From contig JAQGAU010000247.1 of NCBI GenBank assembly GCA_034698045.1, positions 1-33,230 of the forward strand: a stretch of 33,230 nucleotides of DNA, given 5' to 3'. The stretch comes from Paramacrobiotus richtersi (lineage: Eukaryota; Tardigrada; Eutardigrada; Parachela; Macrobiotidae). The notes below the pieces were generated by a model that saw nothing but the letters and a program-made list of their open reading frames with translations, was not told the origin of the DNA and ran no database searches. The translations under genes and the position numbers were made by a program. The first letter of the stretch is position 1. The number at the start of each line of letters is the position of its first letter. Shown here piece by piece: positions 30,540 through 33,230 of the stretch.

Positions 30540-31773
30540 ATGGTGCTGCTGTGGAGAGAATCAGCATCATTAATTCTTGCTGCTGGAAAAGATCCACTTA
30601 AGATTTTATTCCTACGGCGTTCCGGATCAGCAGGAAACTGGGCCAAACGCGCCGTTTTTCCAGGCGGAGTGGTTGAGCCCGCCGATCTTTCCTTGGACTG
30701 GGTGAAACACATACAAAAATATCTTGTTGATATCGACCGCCTGCTGCTGCCGGTCTCTGCCCAGCGATCACCGATTTTAAGAACAAAACCAAATGAACTT
30801 GCTCGGGAAATAGCACTGAAGATCACGGCAATTCGCGAAACCTTTGAGGAAACCGGTTTTCTGGTGGCACACCCTAATACTGCATCGGTCGAAGCGCTGG
30901 CCACCTGGAGAGAGCGGTTGAGTAATGGAACGGGAAACTTTCTCAAGATGTGCTCCGAGCTGGACATTTGTCCCAATGTGTCGGCACTGAAAATGTGGTC
31001 TAACTGGCTAACGCCGGTCAATGTCGATACGAAACGCTTTGATACGGTGTTTTTCGTCGCAGAATGCGAAGAAAGCGCCGAAATCAATGTGGATGAGAGA
31101 GAAATGAGCGGAGCGTTGTGGTTTTCGCCAGCGGAAGCGATTTCCAGATCGTCTCCCGAAGATCTGTTTATTCCCACTCCGCAAGTTTATGAATGCGCGA
31201 GAATTGTGCCGTTTACCAGTGCCAAGCAGCTCGTAGCATTCGCGGCTGCAGGGGAAAAAGATGGAGTCGAATTACTGGCCTCATCCCTCGTGTATTGCAC
31301 GGACGGTATTGCTGTCTTGTTTCTTGGTACGTTTTCGAAAAGCGTTCTTCTCTTCCTCTCTTCCTGTCAAAATCGAAAACGAATAATTAACCGATACCGT
31401 ATATCAGCGATGCATCAACTGCAGTAAAAGGAGAGTATACTGAATGCGAATTACGATACAAATTGTTAAACTAACCCAAATAATTCGGGATTTTTCGTTT
31501 TTATTACCTGCAGGAGACGACGCCTATCCGGAGAATTCGGAACTAATTGATACCCGAAATTATCCGAACTGCACACTGAAAGAGTTTCGTGCTGGTGCGA
31601 AGAATCTTCGTCGGTACGAAACCACGACAAGCGATTTTATGACGGGATTATACCATAACGTGGCCACGCATCCGGCACACTGTCACCCCGACTCCGGATT
31701 TCTGCAATCAGTATTCGCAAAGCGCACTGGCACCGGTTGTTATAATTCATCTGTTGTGAAAAACACAGGCTAG
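30540..31773 (+). CDS. NUDT19: NUDT19-like Nudix hydrolase, copy B
   Basis: Two exons, 30540-31326 and 31514-31773 (GTACGT donor, CCTGCAG acceptor), giving 348 residues. The first exon is 787 nt, exactly as in copy A, and the intron sits at the same phase-1 position. Motifs match copy A in order: WRESASLILAAG, LFLRRSGS, FPGGVVE, RETFEETGFL with the three metal-binding Glu, WSNWLTPVNVDTKRFDTVFF, LFIPTPQVYECARI, and GDDAYPEN at the start of exon 2. The protein has diverged widely between copies, so the tandem duplication is old. The C-terminus is KNTG, again without a peroxisomal PTS1. Expected reaction: acyl-CoA/CoA diphosphohydrolysis; substrate range and location are unknown. Start: ATG 30540, preceded by an in-frame GTG only. 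Confidence 0.93.
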
Positions 31774-32061
31774 GATTTCGATGTTTGCTACGAAGATATC
31801 CATTTTTATGAATTGATTGAACTCGTCTGTGGCACATTTGCTTTAATATGTTATTGAAATCTATAGAAAAGAATTCAACAGAGTGAACAGACAATATTCA
31901 AATGACGTATGTTTTCTTATTTCAAAGATTTCGATTTTTTTGGATAAACAGATCCACTGCGGTTTCCAGAAGCATTCACGTTAAACCAGCGCGTCATGTA
32001 ATTTAAGGAAAACAGATCACGATATTTTCCGCACATATTACAATAAAAGAAACAAAAACAA
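31774..32061. other. Convergent 3' region
   Basis: Short AT-rich interval between the stop of NUDT19-like copy B and the stop of the minus-strand TMEM60-like gene. It must hold both 3' UTRs. No consensus AATAAA was clearly seen on either strand. Confidence 0.4.
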
Positions 32062-32505
32062 TCACAGTGACCGTGATGTGGATAAAAGTGTTGTGCGATC
32101 ATGAGAGCGTTCAAAACTATACACATGCCAGCCCAGCTTCAGCAGACACTGTACACACAGAATCCAAAAGGGTGCAAAGAGTATATGCGCCTTCTGGATA
32201 TTCCAAGTACCATCCAGTTTCAAGCACAGGAACATTTCGAACGTAATTAGACAGATAATCCCGAACATATCCCAAAGAAAAAACAAACAATGATGATCTT
32301 CAAACGCGGCTGAACCACTTCCTACAGCCTTCTTGCAGGCTTTGATCGATATGGAGACAACCATGATCAGCTCATAGAGCCATAAAGGGATGAAGACCAC
32401 AAACCAACTGACTTGCATGCTGTGGTTCAGTCGAAGGGTGATCATAATGACAAAGATTAACACTGTGAACCAGGTGTACAGTGCTCGAGCTCCCATTCCG
32501 GCCAT
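32062..32505 (-). CDS. TMEM60: TMEM60-like four-pass membrane protein
   Basis: A single open exon on minus encodes 147 residues. Four hydrophobic segments are visible at about 8-27, 33-54, 73-95 and 105-127. The pattern TWFTVLIFVIMITLRLN, then SWFVVFIPLWLYELIMVV, a basic/small loop, ICLITFEMFLCLKLDG and ILFAPFWILCVQCLLKLGWHVY matches animal TMEM60 (fragile-X-F-associated membrane domain), which reads TWLFTLLFLIMLVLKLD...WFLIFIPVWIFD...FVPLWALL-like in human. Function is essentially unknown in any animal. It is a little longer than human TMEM60 (133 residues) because of a Ser/Thr-rich cytosolic tail. Start: ATG 32503-32505; the next in-frame Met is three codons later. Relation to the larger TMEM185 group cannot be fully excluded. 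Confidence 0.82.
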   Translation of the reverse strand: MAGMGARALYTWFTVLIFVIMITLRLNHSMQVSWFVVFIPLWLYELIMVVSISIKACKKAVGSGSAAFEDHHCLFFLWDMFGIICLITFEMFLCLKLDGTWNIQKAHILFAPFWILCVQCLLKLGWHVYSFERSHDRTTLLSTSRSL

Positions 32506-33230
32506 TTCCAGGAATCCGCGGACATTTATCTAACAGTCCAGATCCGACAGCTTCGTAAATGATGAATCCGTAGACGTCCGCCGAGAAACGTCGTGGCACT
32601 CGCAATCCAACAAACACACAACTTAACAAGTTCTTTATTTGAGAAAACCGTCTTACAAGTTAGGTCCGTAATTGGGCCATCTACGAATCCGTATCATGAT
32701 CCATGATATGGAAAATTAGTATGTAGCTGCAGTGCTCAGTGTAGCAGTGCTTTCTGCGTTCACGCACCCGACGCAAAAATCAGTTACAGCAAAAGCAAGT
32801 ATAAGATTTAATATTTGTATCGTATAAACTCCTTGTCGCTTTCTGCTTTCAGATTATTGTCGTTGATTATTGTCGTGATTCTTTTTTATCGTAAAAATAA
32901 AACGTAGAAGTACTGAAATCAGGAGTGAACTCAAAATGGGAAGGTCTGAAACAGCTCACCAGCACTTGTCTACTGCATATTCCAGCCGCAACGGCTACCT
33001 TCCCAGGTGGAAGCCAGTACTTCTAGTATTTTTGTCAAAAGCACTTACTAACCTAACCCCCTAATCCCTATGTGACAGAACGGGGCCTATCGTAAGGATC
33101 GTTTCGTAAGGATCGTAAGGATCGTTTCGTCACTACTCGAAATCGACATTTCAGCAGTTCCTAGTAGAGCTCGATGAGCTGCACAGGATACAACTGACAG
33201 CAAGCAGTTCCGGTTAACGGCTGCCAAGAT
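32506..33230. other. Upstream region of the TMEM60-like gene, window end
   Basis: Probably contains the promoter and 5' UTR of the minus-strand TMEM60-like gene. A minus frame at 32629-32372 overlaps the real gene in another frame and is a shadow. There is a small tandem repeat at 33091-33130. Nothing else is recognised up to the window edge. Confidence 0.45.
33091..33130. repeat. Short tandem repeat of CGTAAGGAT / CGTTTCGTAAGGAT
   Basis: About 40 bases made of repeated CGTAAGGAT units, some carrying an intervening CGTTT: CGTAAGGATCGTTTCGTAAG, then GATCGTAAGGATCGTTTCGT. Looks like a local minisatellite from slippage. Confidence 0.75.

Overview
The window is nuclear DNA from an intron-rich invertebrate animal. 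Every confident gene belongs to a metazoan family, coding exons are joined by GT-AG introns (many only 56-80 bp, some 200-650 bp), and exon phases agree at every junction I checked. Small introns, moderate GC and close gene spacing suggest a small-genome ecdysozoan-like invertebrate. A tardigrade is one guess; nothing here proves the phylum.

Layout, left to right. (1) 1-1400: unresolved minus-strand exon candidates. (2) 1459-5880: a divergent pair, an OCIA-domain (OCIAD1/2-like) gene on minus and mitochondrial ribosomal protein L4 on plus, eight exons, sharing about 0.6 kb of upstream DNA; both products are expected in mitochondria. (3) 6485-7235: a minus-strand NOPCHAP1-like (C12orf45, snoRNP assembly) gene. 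(4) 7.2-17.0 kb: almost 10 kb without a convincing gene. It holds a non-autonomous hAT-type element (13691-14243) with 17-bp terminal inverted repeats and an 8-bp target duplication, and a large imperfect inverted repeat (about 14.69-16.27 kb). (5) 17105-20412: a multi-exon plus-strand gene encoding four C2H2 zinc fingers followed, after in-phase splicing, by a divergent ETS winged-helix domain; this is the most unusual gene here. (6) 21938-23615: Rab35-like GTPase, seven exons including an 18-nt microexon. (7) 25192-26228: an acidic protein with four AT-hooks. (8) 26878-27851: gamma-glutamylcyclotransferase on minus, convergent with the AT-hook gene. (9) 28376-31773: two tandem NUDT19-like Nudix hydrolase genes. 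(10) 32062-32505: a TMEM60-like membrane protein on minus.

The genes are functionally unrelated, as expected for an animal chromosome, and there is no operon logic beyond the divergent mitochondrial pair and the tandem NUDT19 duplicates. Exon models were made by eye from reading frame, splice consensus and remembered family patterns. They lack transcript support, and first exons and UTRs are the weakest parts.
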